Source: Nicotiana tabacum (lineage: Eukaryota; Streptophyta; Magnoliopsida; Solanales; Solanaceae). Taken from it: DNA of 64,000 nucleotides. The translations under genes were made by a program, and so were the position numbers. Of this stretch, positions 1 through 10,496 are shown piece after piece; the stretch's first letter is position 1; every line of letters starts with the position of its first letter. The stretch is taken from NCBI RefSeq assembly GCF_000715075.1, contig NC_134097.1, positions 130,012,997-130,076,996 on the forward strand, given 5' to 3'. The notes below the pieces were generated by a model. The model did not search any database. It was not told where the DNA came from and saw only the letters and a list, made by a program, of their open reading frames with translations.

Positions 1-170
1 AGCAATCTTCCTTATAATTTTATCAGCTTTATCCTCTTTCACCATATGCTCCAAAATTGCCATAATATTAATGTTTTTCCTTAATAAACAACTTTATTTC
101 CTTCTGTTTGTGCAACTTATTTAACCCCCTAACATTCTAAGTGATAAGCTTCATTTTGGAATGCAAGATT
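1..170 (-). pseudogene. LINE ORF2 endonuclease N-terminus, remnant
   Basis: Read on the minus strand, this stretch gives the opening of an L1-type LINE ORF2: an N-V-R-G-L-N start of the APE-like endonuclease, followed by residues resembling AILEHxVKEDKA. A stop and at least one frameshift break it, and it runs off the left edge of the window. It lies directly downstream of the ORF1 remnant, as expected for ORF1-ORF2 order. The match is from memory of plant LINE endonucleases, so the family is fairly safe but the exact limits are not. Confidence 0.5.
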
Positions 171-876
171 TATTAGTGCTCCCCTTGTCCATGCTTTTGC
201 TGCCATTTTCTCCAATTATCATTGTTCCATGTTGTTGTAGTGTTTATTCATGAGTCATTAATGAGGATAATCCACTGGTTGTTCTAACATTACTAGCATC
301 AACCTTAGGAATAAGTGACTTCTTAGCTGCAGACTTGCTTTTAATATTCTGCCAGTTTTTCTGTGAGGGGGATGGTTCGTGCCTTACTGAACTTATTTTC
401 TGATTATCTTCTACCGAGTTGACTTTTCTATTTCTCCTTTTTTCCTTCTATTTCTACTGCTTTGGCAGGCATGGACTTCCATTCCTACATTTGTCTTCTA
501 TGCGCTTCTATTAGCTTCGGGATCGCCTTTGGGTGCTATTTAATTTCTAACGGGGAGCTTTTTTATGATATGTTGTGTTGCAATTGTGGCCTGCCTGCAA
601 ACAAGTTTCATAGAACCATGGAACCAGTCATACCATATTTCTTGTTCAAAGATTCTTCCCATAGGGTCCTGGATTTTAGTCTTTTTGGAGAGGGGTTTGG
701 TGACATCCATTTCTACCAAGACTCTAGCAAAAGATATTCTATCTACTTTTGTTATACAGGAATCAACATATAATTGGTTCCCCAAAGTAATACAAATTCT
801 ACTCAACGACTTCATGTTCCAGTAGTTTAGGGGTAGGTTTGGCAATTTCATCCATATTGGAATTATTTTCAATACC
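171..876 (-). pseudogene. LINE ORF1 (DUF4283 / CCHC knuckle), C-terminal half
   Basis: The minus frame 872-540 encodes the second half of a DUF4283 domain (IPIWMKLPNLPLNYW, then FARVLVEMDV), the RNA-binding-like domain of plant L1-type ORF1 proteins. A zinc-knuckle of the CCHC_4 type follows but is out of frame (ETCLQAGHNC around 560-630), and its first Cys position reads Tyr. Further left, lysine/serine-rich coding-like sequence continues to about 240. The reading frame ends exactly at the Athila insertion (877) and resumes in register at 51505, so this is one half of a split gene. Frameshift and stops make it non-functional. Confidence 0.75.
872..876. repeat. Left target-site duplication of the Athila insertion
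   Basis: ATACC directly precedes the TG of the left LTR, and the same five bases follow the CA of the right LTR at 51505-51509. Five bp is the usual duplication for Ty3/gypsy integrases. Removing 877-51509 restores the LINE reading frame. Confidence 0.92.
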
Positions 877-990
877 TGATAATAGGTGAATTTAACTTTA
901 TTCAGACCCTAAATAACCGTCTTCTTGCATAGTTTTGATAATAAAAGTGATAACAAAATGCTCTTATTAGTGCTTTTCATAATTTGCAGG

Positions 991-999
991 TTATATATG
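991..999 (+). promoter_or_regulatory. Candidate TATA box of the Athila LTR
   Basis: TTATATATG is the best TATA-like sequence in the first third of the LTR, and it is conserved in the 3' copy near 50316. Transcription would start about 30 nt downstream, which would put the CG-rich hairpins in the RNA leader. Position is the only support. Confidence 0.4.
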
Positions 1000-1118
1000 A
1001 CTAAGGAAGGCTAGGGAGCACGTTTGGAGTGAAAAAAAATGAAGAAAGAGAGGCCAACCATGAAATATCCCAAGTGAACCACGCAAAATAGGCTGAAGAA
1101 TCAGAAAATTGAGTCTAT

Positions 1119-1230
1119 CGCGGTTCCACCAGGACCGCGGTAGAACCGCGGAGAAGGATGTTTGCGGATAGAAGAAAGATCAGAGGCCATGTTTGGCTGC
1201 GGTTCTACCGCGACCGCGGCAGAACCGCGG
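1119..1230 (+). repeat. Two CG-rich long hairpins in the Athila LTR
   Basis: At 1119-1151 and 1199-1230 the sequence GCGGTTCTACC (or TTCCACC) is followed by a short GCGACC-type loop and its inverse GGTAGAACCGC (or GGCAGAACCGC). This gives stems of about 12-16 bp with one mismatch. The same motif recurs three times upstream of the third ORF (8051-8207). Function unknown. Confidence 0.8.
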
Positions 1231-2184
1231 CAGGAGGCGGGAATTTCAGGGACTAAAGTGCAAAACACGGGATTTTTAGCCCAAAACCCTATTTTAAACA
1301 CTAGACTTCGCCCAAGAGAAGTATGTATTGATTTTGTGAGTATCTTGGCAAGAAAAAGAATTGTGAGAGATCACCCAAAACATCTTTCTTCTTTTCTTTG
1401 ATTTCTATTGCTAGTTTATGATGAATCTTATCTTAGTTTGTTTACCCATAGTTATGAGTAGCTAAATCTTTTGTCTAAGGTTTTGATGGAACCTATTGGG
1501 GGATGAACTTCTTGTTTATGTGAATACAAATTGCTAGTTTCAATCTTTATTTGTTCAACTTTGTGTATGTTGTAGTTAATTGACAGGATCCTCAATTAGC
1601 TGTGCCTATTTAGTGTGCATAACTCGGGAGAGAGTGCATATTTAGGTTATTGTTGAATAACACCACTCCTAAAGTATAAGAGGAATCTATAACTGCGGGT
1701 TTAAAGGCGGGATTAGGGATAACGAAGCCTTGGGTACAATCTTAAGTGAACTGTGTTAATTAAAGCTAGCTAGTGTATCTCGGGAGAGTGCAATAGTATA
1801 TTACTGTGATTACTCGGGAGAAATTTATGGTAAGACGAGCGTTCATGATTGATAGAGAAGTGTTGGTACATTTGTATGAAGCATAAACAGAAGGGATTCC
1901 ATCAATAGGGGAAATCTTTACCTTAGCTTTATCTCTTCATTGTTTACAACCTTAGTGTTTTAAATTACAGCCTGTTTAATTTACTTGCAATCTTAGTTAC
2001 TAAAGAAATCATCAACTTGTGATTCAAACATTTGGGAAGCTGGTTCTGAAGAGTTTAGTGAGTCTAAAGATAGTGATTGATAGGTTGACTCTCTGTGGAT
2101 TCGACCCTAGGCGTAATACTCGGGTTATATTTGCAACGTCCGCATTGTCCTTTTTATAAGGCATAGTTGGGCGTGATCAAATTT

Positions 2185-2202
2185 TGGCGCCGTTGCCGGG
2201 GA
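2185..2202 (+). other. Primer-binding site, tRNA-Asp type
   Basis: TGGCGCCGTTGCCGGGGA lies five bases after the LTR end and is complementary to the 3' end of plant tRNA-Asp including CCA. It is the usual primer of Athila/Calypso elements. Confidence 0.88.
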
Positions 2203-2323
2203 GTTAACGGAATTATCAATTACCATTGCTAGAAATACAAAAAAATTCTTCGCGTAGGCAGTTCCTCTACACCCAATTTTTGATTGAAATTTTTGACGGT
2301 TGTTGACTTGGTTGCACAGGTGT

Positions 2324-3817
2324 ATGCCTAGAAACTCTACAAGGACTGGAGAACTACTTGAAGGACTCGCAGACCCTGAGAAAATATTTAGGGCATTGAA
2401 CCGTGCCAACAAAAGACTTCAACCACCTCAACAAACAGACAAATTCGAAACTGACATGGGAGACGCAATCGACCCTAACGGAAACGGCAGGCATGAGCAA
2501 GTCAACTTGAATGTCAGAGACGCGGCACCTCTGGTGCCCGAGGGTGCATTGTATGACTGGGCACAGCCCACAACTGACAATTTAGCTATTGTCATAGTTG
2601 TGCCTGCAATACAAGCTGAGTCGTTCCAGATCACAAATAATATGCTACACTTGTTGCAAAACAAGGGACTCTTCTCTGGGACACAACTTGAAGATCCTCA
2701 GCAACACTTGAAGAACTTCCTGTCGATCTGTAAGACCCAAAGGCAGCCCAATGTCACTCCAGAGGCTATCAGGTTATTATTATTCCCATTCTCGGTGGCA
2801 GGAGCTGCACAGGTTTGGCTAAACTCACTCCCCATAAATTCTATAGCAACGTGGGATGAGTTAGTCAAGCAGTTTCATAACAAGTTTCATCCACCCAACA
2901 AAACTGCCCAACAAATTGATGAGATCGTGAGCTTCAAGCAGAAACCAATGGAGACACTGCATGAAACATGGAGCAGGTTCAAAGGAATGTTGGTTATGTG
3001 TCCACATCATGGTATTCCAGAACAGATGTTGGGACAACGATTTTATATGGGACTGTCGGATGGGTTGAAGAATATTGTGGATGCTTCAGCTGGTGGGGCA
3101 TTCTTGAGCAAGACATGGAGAGAAGTTCAGAGTTTACTTGATAAAATGGCACAGAATTCGGGATGGACATCCAGGAATGCACCCCTCACTCCAGTGGTAC
3201 ACTCAGTGCCCCTTGATCCTTCAAACACTATGGCTAAAAATATGGCGACCCTCTTGACACAAATGAGCATCCTCACCAAAAAGGTGGAGGAATCAGGACA
3301 GAAGCAGCAGGTACACATAGTAGACACTACCAATGGGGGCTTGTGCACATCTTGCATTAGTCAACCAGTTGGTAATCCTTGGAATACAGAGCTTGATCAT
3401 CATCATCAGCACCCTGAAGATATGAACTATGTAGCTAACTATGGGGGTCAGAGACAGGGAAATCAGAACTGGGGTAAGCAGACTCAACAACAGTACAGAC
3501 CACCTCCGCCACAATATAATGCCGGAAACATGGGAGGTATAAGACCCCTCAACAACATGGCACCGTATCCTAGATCCCAGGGGTACAACAATCAGCAGCA
3601 GGGGTACCACCCGCCTCAGCAGTAGCATGGTGGAAGATAGGATGATGGGTTTGCTAGACTGGAAGCAATGATGCAGCAGGTTATTGGGTCCACTGCGAAG
3701 ATAAATGAGAGAGTAGATGCACATGATGCAACTATCAAAAATATTGAAGTGCAGGTGGGCCAAATTTCAATGTCTCTGAATAATCATCCTCAAGGAACGC
3801 TACCTGCAGATACCTAA
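2324..3817 (+). pseudogene. gag: Athila gag, broken by nonsense codons
   Basis: The first ATG of the frame is at 2324; the frame is open upstream to 2300 without an ATG. The retrotransposon gag core lies around 2690-3180 (AQVWLNSLP, TWDELVKQFHNKF, ETWSRFKGML, GLSDGLKNIVDASAGG). A Gln/Pro-rich tail follows around 3430-3620. In-frame stops occur at 3623-3625, 3638-3640 and 3815-3817, and the frame continues past each with plausible sequence, so they are acquired mutations. TAG after CAG codons and TAA fit C-to-T changes. No frameshift was seen. Gag would form the cytoplasmic virus-like particle. Confidence 0.88.
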
Positions 3818-5254
3818 ATCAATCCTAAAGATCAGGGCTTGAAGCAGCTGATGGCGGTGAGTCTCTGTAATGGCAGGGATCTCGATGAAGAGCAGGAGAG
3901 AGTTCGTGCCAATATACAGGCTGAGACACTTATTCAGGTACCCATTGAACTAGATGAATCCATAAGGCTGACAGATGTGACAGTCCAGCCTGCTCAGGAA
4001 GAAAAGAATACTCAGCAGGAGACTGAGAAAGTTGCTGAAGCAGTTAAAGAGCCAGTAGTAGAGATAGTAGCTGAGAAAGAAAAGTCCCAAGTGATTGGGA
4101 AGAAAAGACCTCTTGCACCATTTCCCCAGAGGTTGGCTAAATACCAAAAGGAGGAGCAATACAAAAAGTTCTTTGAGATGCTCAAGCAAATCCAGGTAAA
4201 TATTCCATTGATCGAAGCTTTAAATGAGATGCCTGGATACGCAAAAATGATGAAAGACTTAATGTCCCGGAAATTTGACTTCCAAGACTTGGCTACGGTG
4301 ACACTTACTCAGACGTGCAGTGCAGTGGTAACTAGACCTGTTGCTGAAAAGCTCTCAGATCCCGGGAGTTTTACTATTCCATGTACTATTGGAAACTTTG
4401 CTTTTGCGAAAGCACTCTGTGATTTAGGGGTCAGCATTAATCTTATGCCTCTGGTCATTTACAAGAGGTTGGGCATTGGGAGAGCTAGACCCACTTCTAT
4501 GTTGTTGCAGCTGGCCGACAGGACTGTGAAGCGTCCATTTGGGTTCCTTGATGATGTACTTATTCAGGTGGGGAAGTTCGTGTTCCCTGCTGATTTTGTG
4601 ATATTGGATTGCAAAGTGGATGAAGAAATTCCTATCATCTTAGGAAGACCATTCTTGGCCACAGGGAGAGCTCTTATTGATTGTGAGACCGGGGAGCTTA
4701 AGATGAGGCTCAATGACGAAGAGATTATATTCAATGTGCAGAAATCTATGAGGCGCCCAAGTGAGTTCGCAAATTTCTCTCGTATTGATGTCGTGGATGT
4801 AATCGTTCAGTGTGATGATGAAGTGTTGACGATTGAGGATCCCCTCGCTGCATGTTTGACGAATTTGGAGGAAGTGAACGGTGAGGACTTGGCAGAATGG
4901 GTGTTGACATTGGAAGGTAGAGGGTTTTGGGAAAGAAATCTAGAGTTTGAGCCCCTACACTTAGAAAAGAGGGAGACTCCTCCAGCTAAGCCATCCATTG
5001 AAGAACCACCGAAGCTGGAACTAAAGCCATTACCAGGCCACCTCAGGTATGAATTTCTAGGACCTAACTCCACTCTACCTGTTATTATCTCATCTGGTTT
5101 GTTAGATGCGCAGGTCCAACAGCTTCTACAGGTATTGAAGGAGTGCAAAACTGCCATTGGGTGGACCATGGCATACATCAAGGGGATCAGCCCCGCGTAC
5201 TGCATGCATAAGATTCTGCTGGAAGAGGGGCACAAACCTTCCAGGGAACATTAG
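3818..5254 (+). pseudogene. pro: Athila protease region
   Basis: It is in the same frame as gag. A Glu/Lys-rich linker (3840-4100) precedes the aspartic-protease fold. The active site reads CDLGVS near 4417-4434, where the D-L-G form is normal for Athila, and [15 protein letters not shown] near 4635-4680 is the conserved distal flap. The frame closes at 5252-5254 (TAG, most simply an old CAG), just before the reverse transcriptase, and continues in register after it. The enzyme would cut the Gag-Pol polyprotein. Confidence 0.85.
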
Positions 5255-6172
5255 AGGAGGCTGAACCCGAATATGAAGGAGGTGGTGAAGAAGGAAGTGA
5301 TAAAGTGGCTAGATGCGGGAATTATTTTCCCAATCTCTGACAGCAGCTGGGTTAGCCCAGTTCAATGTGTGCCTAAGAAGGGTGGCATGACGGTTGTGAA
5401 GAATGACAACAATGAACTAATCTCAATGAGAACCGTCACAGGCTGGAGAATTTGCATGGATTATCGAAAGTTGAACCTAGCCACCCGGAAAGACCACTTC
5501 CCACTTCCCTTCATTGATCAAATGCTGGATAGATTAGTAGGGAGGTCACACTTTTGTTTTCTGGACGGGTACTCAGGGTACAATCAGATTTCCATTGCAT
5601 TTGAGGATCGAGAGAAGACCTCCTTCACATGCCCTTATGGCATCTATGCCTTTAGGAGGATGCCCTTTGGCCTATGCAATGCACCTGCCACATTCCAACG
5701 GTGCATGATGGCCATATTCACTGACATGGTTGAGGATATAATGGAGGTGTTCATGGATGACTTCTCAGTGGTGGGGAATTCATTTGATGAGTGCCTGGTG
5801 AATCTGACGTGTGTGCTGAAAAGGTGCATCGAGACTAATCTGGTGCTGAATTGGGAAAAGTGCCATTTCATGGTACAAGAAGGCATAGTCTTGGGGCACC
5901 GGGTGTCAATCAAGGGAATAGAGGTGAATCGAGCAAAGGTTGATGTAATAGCAAAGCTGCCTCCACCAACTTCGGTCAAAGCAATCAGGAGTTTCCTTGG
6001 ACATGCCGGTTTCTACCGGCGGTTCATAAAAGACTTCTCCAAAATCGCCAATCCTCTCTGTAAGTTATTAGAGAAAGATCACCCGTTTGTATTTTCTGAT
6101 GATTGCAGGGTATCATTTGAGGAGCTGAAGCAGAAGCTGGTCACAGCACCCATCATTGTTGCCCCCAACTAG
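5255..6172 (+). pseudogene. RT: Athila reverse transcriptase
   Basis: The fingers and palm motifs are in order: WVSPVQCVPKKGG, GWRICMDYRKLN, FCFLDGYSGYNQI, FRRMPFGLCNAPATFQ and the catalytic box VFMDDFSVVG at about 5748-5775. FMDD rather than YVDD is common in Athila. The thumb follows (LGHRVSIKGIEV, IRSFLGHAGFYRRFIKDFS). The TAG at 6170-6172 replaces an expected Trp codon just before RNase H, a G-to-A change. The catalytic residues are intact, but the polyprotein cannot be made through the stops. Confidence 0.9.
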
Positions 6173-6622
6173 GAGCAACCGTTCGAACTAATGTGTGACG
6201 CTAGTGATTATGCAGTGGGGGAAGTGCTGGGCCAGCGAAAAGATAAATGGATGCACCCAATCTACTATTCTAGTAGAACGCTGAGTGGAGCCCAGTTGAA
6301 CTATACGGTGACTGAAAAGGAGATGCTAGCTGTGGTGTTCGCATTCGACAAGTTCCGGTCCTACCTGATAGGATCAAAGGTAATTGTATACACTGACCAT
6401 GCTGCTCTCAGATACTTAATAGAAAAGAAACACTCTAAGCCACGCCTGATTCATTGGGTGCTGCTTCTGCAAGAGTTTGATCTTGAAATACGTGACCGCA
6501 AGGGCACTGAGAATCAAGTCGCTGATCACCTATCACGACTTGAGGGATCTGAAAATGCAATTGAAGTTGAGGAAATTCTGGAAACTTTTCCAGACGAGCA
6601 ACTGCTCGCCACCACTCATTAG
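6173..6622 (+). pseudogene. RH: Athila RNase H
   Basis: It continues in frame from RT. The RT-RNase H fold shows [11 protein letters not shown] (first Asp), [14 protein letters not shown] (Glu), VYTDHAAL (second Asp) and [10 protein letters not shown] (last Asp), so all four catalytic positions remain. A TAG at 6620-6622 closes the frame in the RNase H-integrase linker. It would remove the RNA strand of the RNA-DNA hybrid during reverse transcription. Confidence 0.88.
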
Positions 6623-7933
6623 GAAGCGCCATGGTATGCGGACTTGGACAATTACCTAGCTAGTGGTATAGTCCCTCACGACCTTTCATTGGTCCAGAGG
6701 AAACAATTTTTTCGTGAAAGCCGCTTGTACTATTGGGATGAGCCCTATCTCTTTAGAATATGCCTGGATAACATGATCCGGAGATGCGTCTCCGAGATAG
6801 AACAATCTTCTATTTTGCAGGCTTGTCATGCATCGGCTTATGGTGGACACTTTGGAGGGATCAGGACAGCAGCGAAGGTGCTAGAGGCCGGATTTTTCTG
6901 GCCAACTGTGTTTAAAGATGCGCACTCATGGGTGAAGGGTTGTAATGAATGTTAACGCACCGGGAAAATTTCGCGGCACCACGAAATGCCCATGAACCCA
7001 ATTCAGGAGATAGAAGTGTTCGACGTCTGGGGGATTGATTTCATGGGTCCCTTCGTTAGCTTCTATGGCAATAAATACATCCTTGTTGTTGTAGACTATG
7101 TGTCCAAGTGGGTGGAAGTTGTAGCATTGCCCACAAATGATGCGAAAGTGGTGGTGGGATTTCTAAAGAAGAACATATTCACCCGCTTTGGGACACCACG
7201 GGCGATTATTAGCGACGGAGGCACTCACTTCTGCAATAGAGCCTTCGAGAAGTTGCTTATGAAATACGATGTGCGCCACAAGGTAGCTACTCCTTACCAC
7301 CCGCAGACTAGTGGACAGGTTGAGGTATCCAACAGGGAAATCAAGAGTGTGTTAACGAAAACTGTAAACGCCACAAGAACTGATTGGGCAAGGAAGCTAG
7401 ATGATGCACTCTGGGCTTACAGAACAGTTTTCAAGACACCAATTGGTATGTCACCATACAAGTTAGTGTTTGGGAAGGCCTGTCACCTACCTGTAGAACT
7501 TGAGCATAAAGCGTGGTGGGCACTGAAGCAACTAAACTTATATATGGAAGCTGCGGGCACATCAAGAGTCACAGAATTGCATGAGCTCAAGGAATTCAGG
7601 TATCTTGCTTTTGAGGGCACAAGGCTGTACAAAGAGAGAATGAAGAAACTACACGATCAAAACATTGTCGAGCGAAATTTCAAACCTGGGGACATGGTAT
7701 TGCTATACAACTCAAGACTAAGGTTGTTCCCGGGCAAGCTGAAGTCACGATGGTCGGGACCATTTCGAGTAGTTGAAGTTTTCCCGTCAGGAGCGGTTGA
7801 AGTTGCCACTGAGAATGATTCTCGTACATTTAGGGTCAATGGTCAGAGATTGAAGTTGTATGTGGGTATGAGCGAGCTTAAGGAAGGGTCTGCACTACAC
7901 CTGACTAAACCACAGAGGTCGAGCGAGCCTTAA
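6623..7933 (+). pseudogene. INT: Athila integrase
   Basis: The HHCC zinc domain spans about 6828-6952 (H..H near AYGGHFGG, C-N-E-C at the end), followed directly by a TAA at 6953-6955 where a Gln codon is expected. The D,D-35-E core is complete: WGIDFMGP near 7029, IISDGGTHF near 7205-7225, and GQVEVSNRE with the Glu 35 residues later. The C-terminal GPF module ([11 protein letters not shown]) is present and there is no chromodomain. The natural stop is at 7931-7933. It is catalytically plausible but separated from RT by nonsense codons. Confidence 0.9.
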
Positions 7934-8469
7934 ATGCGCTCATCCTGCGTCGTGCCGCGACGTTAAATCAGGCGCTCCGTGGGAGGCAACTCACAAAATT
8001 GTTGTAAGTATAACATAAAAAAAAAGACGTCAGAATCAGAGACGCGGTCAGACCGCGGTTCCACCGCGACCGCGGTCAAACCGCGGTACTGACCCCTCTC
8101 TGAACCCAGGTTATCGTGTTTCTATCGCGGTCGCATAGAAACGCGGTAAGTACGACCCTATGAACTTGGTCTACCGCGTTTCTACCGCGACCGCGGTAGA
8201 ACCGCGGCAGACACAGATCGGGTCCAGGTCCGATTTGTTTTTAAAATTTTTTTTTTTCCTTTCCCTTTTACCCAAAATACCCCACCCCCACCTACCACTA
8301 ATTCCCCCATCTAACCAGCACAATAAAACACCACCCCCCCTTTCTTTTCTCATTCTCTTCTTCTCCATCTTCTCTCTATCTTCTCTCTTCCACTCTTCTC
8401 CTCCCAAAACCCCATTATCACACTCTCTTGCCATCCACCTTCATCACCCACTTCTACTCAACCACACTA
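7934..8469 (+). other. Athila spacer and pyrimidine-rich leader before the third ORF
   Basis: The first 100 bp hold nothing recognisable. From 8041 to 8208 come three CG-rich hairpins. From about 8240 to 8469 the plus strand is C/T-rich with CTTCTC and CCACC runs and ends CACTA|GTAAGT. This composition is typical of plant 5' untranslated leaders, and it stops exactly at a good splice donor. I read it as the non-coding first exon of the third ORF. No clear TATA box was found just upstream. Confidence 0.5.
8051..8207 (+). repeat. Three tandem CG-rich hairpins upstream of Athila ORF3
   Basis: Units of about 60 bp each contain one hairpin: 8051-8087 (ACCGCGGTT..), 8113-8147 (CGTGTTTCTAT paired with ATAGAAACGCG) and 8173-8207 (CCGCGTTTCTACC paired with GGTAGAACCGCGG). 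The middle unit changed both arms relative to the others and keeps its pairing. Same family as the LTR hairpins at 1119-1230. Confidence 0.78.
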
Positions 8470-9065
8470 GTAAGTTTTTATTTTTCTCTCTCTATTTAAT
8501 CTTCTATTTTTGTGTAATCTAGAATACTTTTACTTAGTTTAAACCTAGGTAGGCTTCGTATAATTTTTGTCAATTTTCGCTTTGTTCTTGATTTTAGTTG
8601 TTGTATGATAATGTTGTGAACTTGGTTGGTGTTAAGGTGCTTGGGCCTTCATGGTATTTGTGATGTTTTGGTCTAAAAATAAAATCTTTTGGGAATAGTT
8701 GTTGTTAGGCACCATGTGGGCCACAATTTTGGAGTTGTTGTGATATTGCGGGGCGGGTTCTACCCACCCCTAATTGTGGAGTGTTGTACTCGATGATAGG
8801 GGGTGTTGTTTATGTTTGGAAAGATATGCACATGAGTAAGTGTGGGGTGGTGTTGGCAGAATGTGGTAAGTAGTTCTGTTGTGAGGCCCCTATGGAGGTT
8901 ATGACCTTCACCACCCCGCTTGTGCGGCTAGTTGTCATGAAGAATTATATGGGGGCATTGTTTTGGTGCCATAAGGTGGCGATGTCTGAGTACCCATCTG
9001 ACTGGCACTAATTAGGATGAAGTTGATGTTTCTTTTTTTTTTCTTTTTCTTCTGACTCCCTGCAG
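8470..9065 (+). other. Predicted intron in the 5' UTR of Athila ORF3
   Basis: The donor GTAAGT is at 8470. The acceptor is a long T/C tract (about 9031-9060) followed by CTGACTCCCTGCAG ending at 9065, only 5 nt before the ATG of ORF3. The 596-nt body is T-rich with no coding potential, as in plant introns. It contains a PPT-like AAGTGTGGGGTGG at 8838-8850. Spliced third-ORF transcripts are known for some Athila relatives such as barley Bagy-2, so this is plausible but unproven here. Confidence 0.5.
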
Positions 9066-9070
9066 GTACT

Positions 9071-10093
9071 ATGGCACGTAAAAGGCAAAGGAGAGGGGCA
9101 GGCACATCCCTCCAGCCGGCATTTGACGAGTCCCGGTTTGAATCGGAACGAGATGAGGACGATTTTAATGCGAAGGCTGGAAAGAACTTCATTCACGAGA
9201 TTCAAATTGACCGGGCAGCCCTCCACGTGGAACAAGAGGACATGTATGAAGAAATTCGGAGGAGGGAAATGGAATTCCTCTTTGATCCTCCTGGCCCGGT
9301 AAACCGGATGATTGTTAGGGAGTTTTACGCGAACTGCCCTGCACATATGCTGCGGGAGGTGATTGTGCGAGGCATAGTGGTGGATGCCTCTATTGTGGCT
9401 GTCCAACAGGTATTGCAGCTCCCTCAGTTCACGGGCGACGTTGATTTCTACCATGACAGACCAGGTGTCACGTGGGAGGCTATGACGGATGTACTTTGTG
9501 CTGGGGGGCACCCCACCTGGATCAAAGACCAAAGCACCCTGAATTCCAATTCTTTCACGCATTTGGCTAAGTGTTGGTTGACTGTTATCTGTAGCCGGTT
9601 CATGCCCTCCAGCAACACCACTGATGTGAACTTCAACAGAGCATTATTGACATGGTGCTTCGTGACGAAGAAGGACTTTTATGCAGCCCGGGTAATTAGT
9701 GACGAAATGGTCCTGCGGGGACCGCTGCTGTCAAAGGGGTTTCACTTCCCTTCCTTGGTGACTGCACTGTGCTTGTGGAGGGGGGTCCCCACAGGTCCTG
9801 CCGATGGAGAGTTGGCACCTGAGGCACCATTCCGAGCTTCACGCATCAGAGTGGGCAGGGGTACACGTGCAACAATTGTGCTAGATAATGAGGATGATGA
9901 CCCATTTCCGAGTGCACCGTCCAGGAGATCGACTGACAGTGCGGGACCCTCTTGGCGCCTCCATACTGGGGCAGGCTTCGCCAGATCTCAATCTACCAGG
10001 CCTATGCTGCGTTCTATGGAGGAAGAGGTCGCGGATCTCCGCGCCTCAGTGGATGGCCTACACACACGAATGGATGCAATGTCTCAGAGGTAG
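9071..10093 (+). CDS. Athila third ORF, putative plant transposon protein domain
   Basis: This 340-codon ORF from ATG 9071 starts with a basic stretch (ARKRQRRG) that could be a nuclear localisation signal. An N-terminal acidic region is followed by the conserved block often annotated in plants as putative plant transposon protein (PF20167, Transposase_32): NRMIVREFYANCPAH, VVDASIVAVQQVLQLP, NSFTHLAKCWLTVICSRFMPS, NRALLTWCFVTKKD. It holds the position of the env-like ORF of Athila/Calypso, but I see no signal peptide or convincing membrane helix. After the TAG at 10091-10093 the frame stays coding-like for 29 more codons to a TGA at 10181-10183, so the stop is probably an acquired one in a roughly 370-residue protein. 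Function unknown. Confidence 0.72.
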   Translation: MARKRQRRGAGTSLQPAFDESRFESERDEDDFNAKAGKNFIHEIQIDRAALHVEQEDMYEEIRRREMEFLFDPPGPVNRMIVREFYANCPAHMLREVIVRGIVVDASIVAVQQVLQLPQFTGDVDFYHDRPGVTWEAMTDVLCAGGHPTWIKDQSTLNSNSFTHLAKCWLTVICSRFMPSSNTTDVNFNRALLTWCFVTKKDFYAARVISDEMVLRGPLLSKGFHFPSLVTALCLWRGVPTGPADGELAPEAPFRASRIRVGRGTRATIVLDNEDDDPFPSAPSRRSTDSAGPSWRLHTGAGFARSQSTRPMLRSMEEEVADLRASVDGLHTRMDAMSQR

Positions 10094-10496
10094 GCCCGGT
10101 CTGAGAACAAGTTCATGGCCTGGTTCCGTACTTTGGGGAGAGATTGCCATGTGGACCCCAACACCGTCTCCGACTCTGATTGAGTCTCAGGGAAGTCTTC
10201 TTACCCTTCTGCTCTTTACTTTCTTGATATGACATGAGGACATGCCATTATTTTTAAGTGTGGGGTGGGAGACTTGCTCTAGTTATATGTGTACTGTACA
10301 TAGACATTGTGTGTGTTGTAGCATAAAATTGATGTTGTTGTATATAAGTAATTGTTCTTATATTAGGAGTCAGATTTGACCCAACGACGGACACTTGTCG
10401 ACGGGTCTCTTGAGGGTCCAAATCGTATATATAAAAAAGAAAGAGGGACTCTTCCTGAGGACGGACCACTTGGACAGTACTCTTGAGGGAAGTAGT
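10094..10496 (+). other. Athila spacer left of the Ogre insertion
   Basis: It begins with the probable lost C-terminus of ORF3 (to 10183). A PPT-like TTTAAGTGTGGGGTGGGA follows at 10252-10269. Then come three spaced CTCTTGAGG or CTCTTCCTGAGG segments (about 10408-10490). The Ogre LTR starts at 10497. No other gene is visible. Confidence 0.7.

Larger units (their letters stand above)
877..2179 (+). repeat. Athila 5' LTR
   Basis: It starts TGATAATAGG, ends GGGCGTGATCA and matches 50202-51504 along its full length with roughly 25 substitutions and no length change. It contains a TATA-like box (991-999), two long CG-rich hairpins (1119-1151, 1199-1230), and an AT-rich second half in which CTCGGGAGA recurs three times (about 1625-1815). 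Confidence 0.95.

Noticed and set aside
8160..8522. 120-codon ORF over the pyrimidine-rich stretch
   Set aside because: Composition is that of an untranslated leader, and the frame crosses a strong splice donor.
9071..10093. Envelope protein call for Athila ORF3
   Set aside because: The position matches env-like ORFs, but no signal peptide or clear membrane helix is visible.
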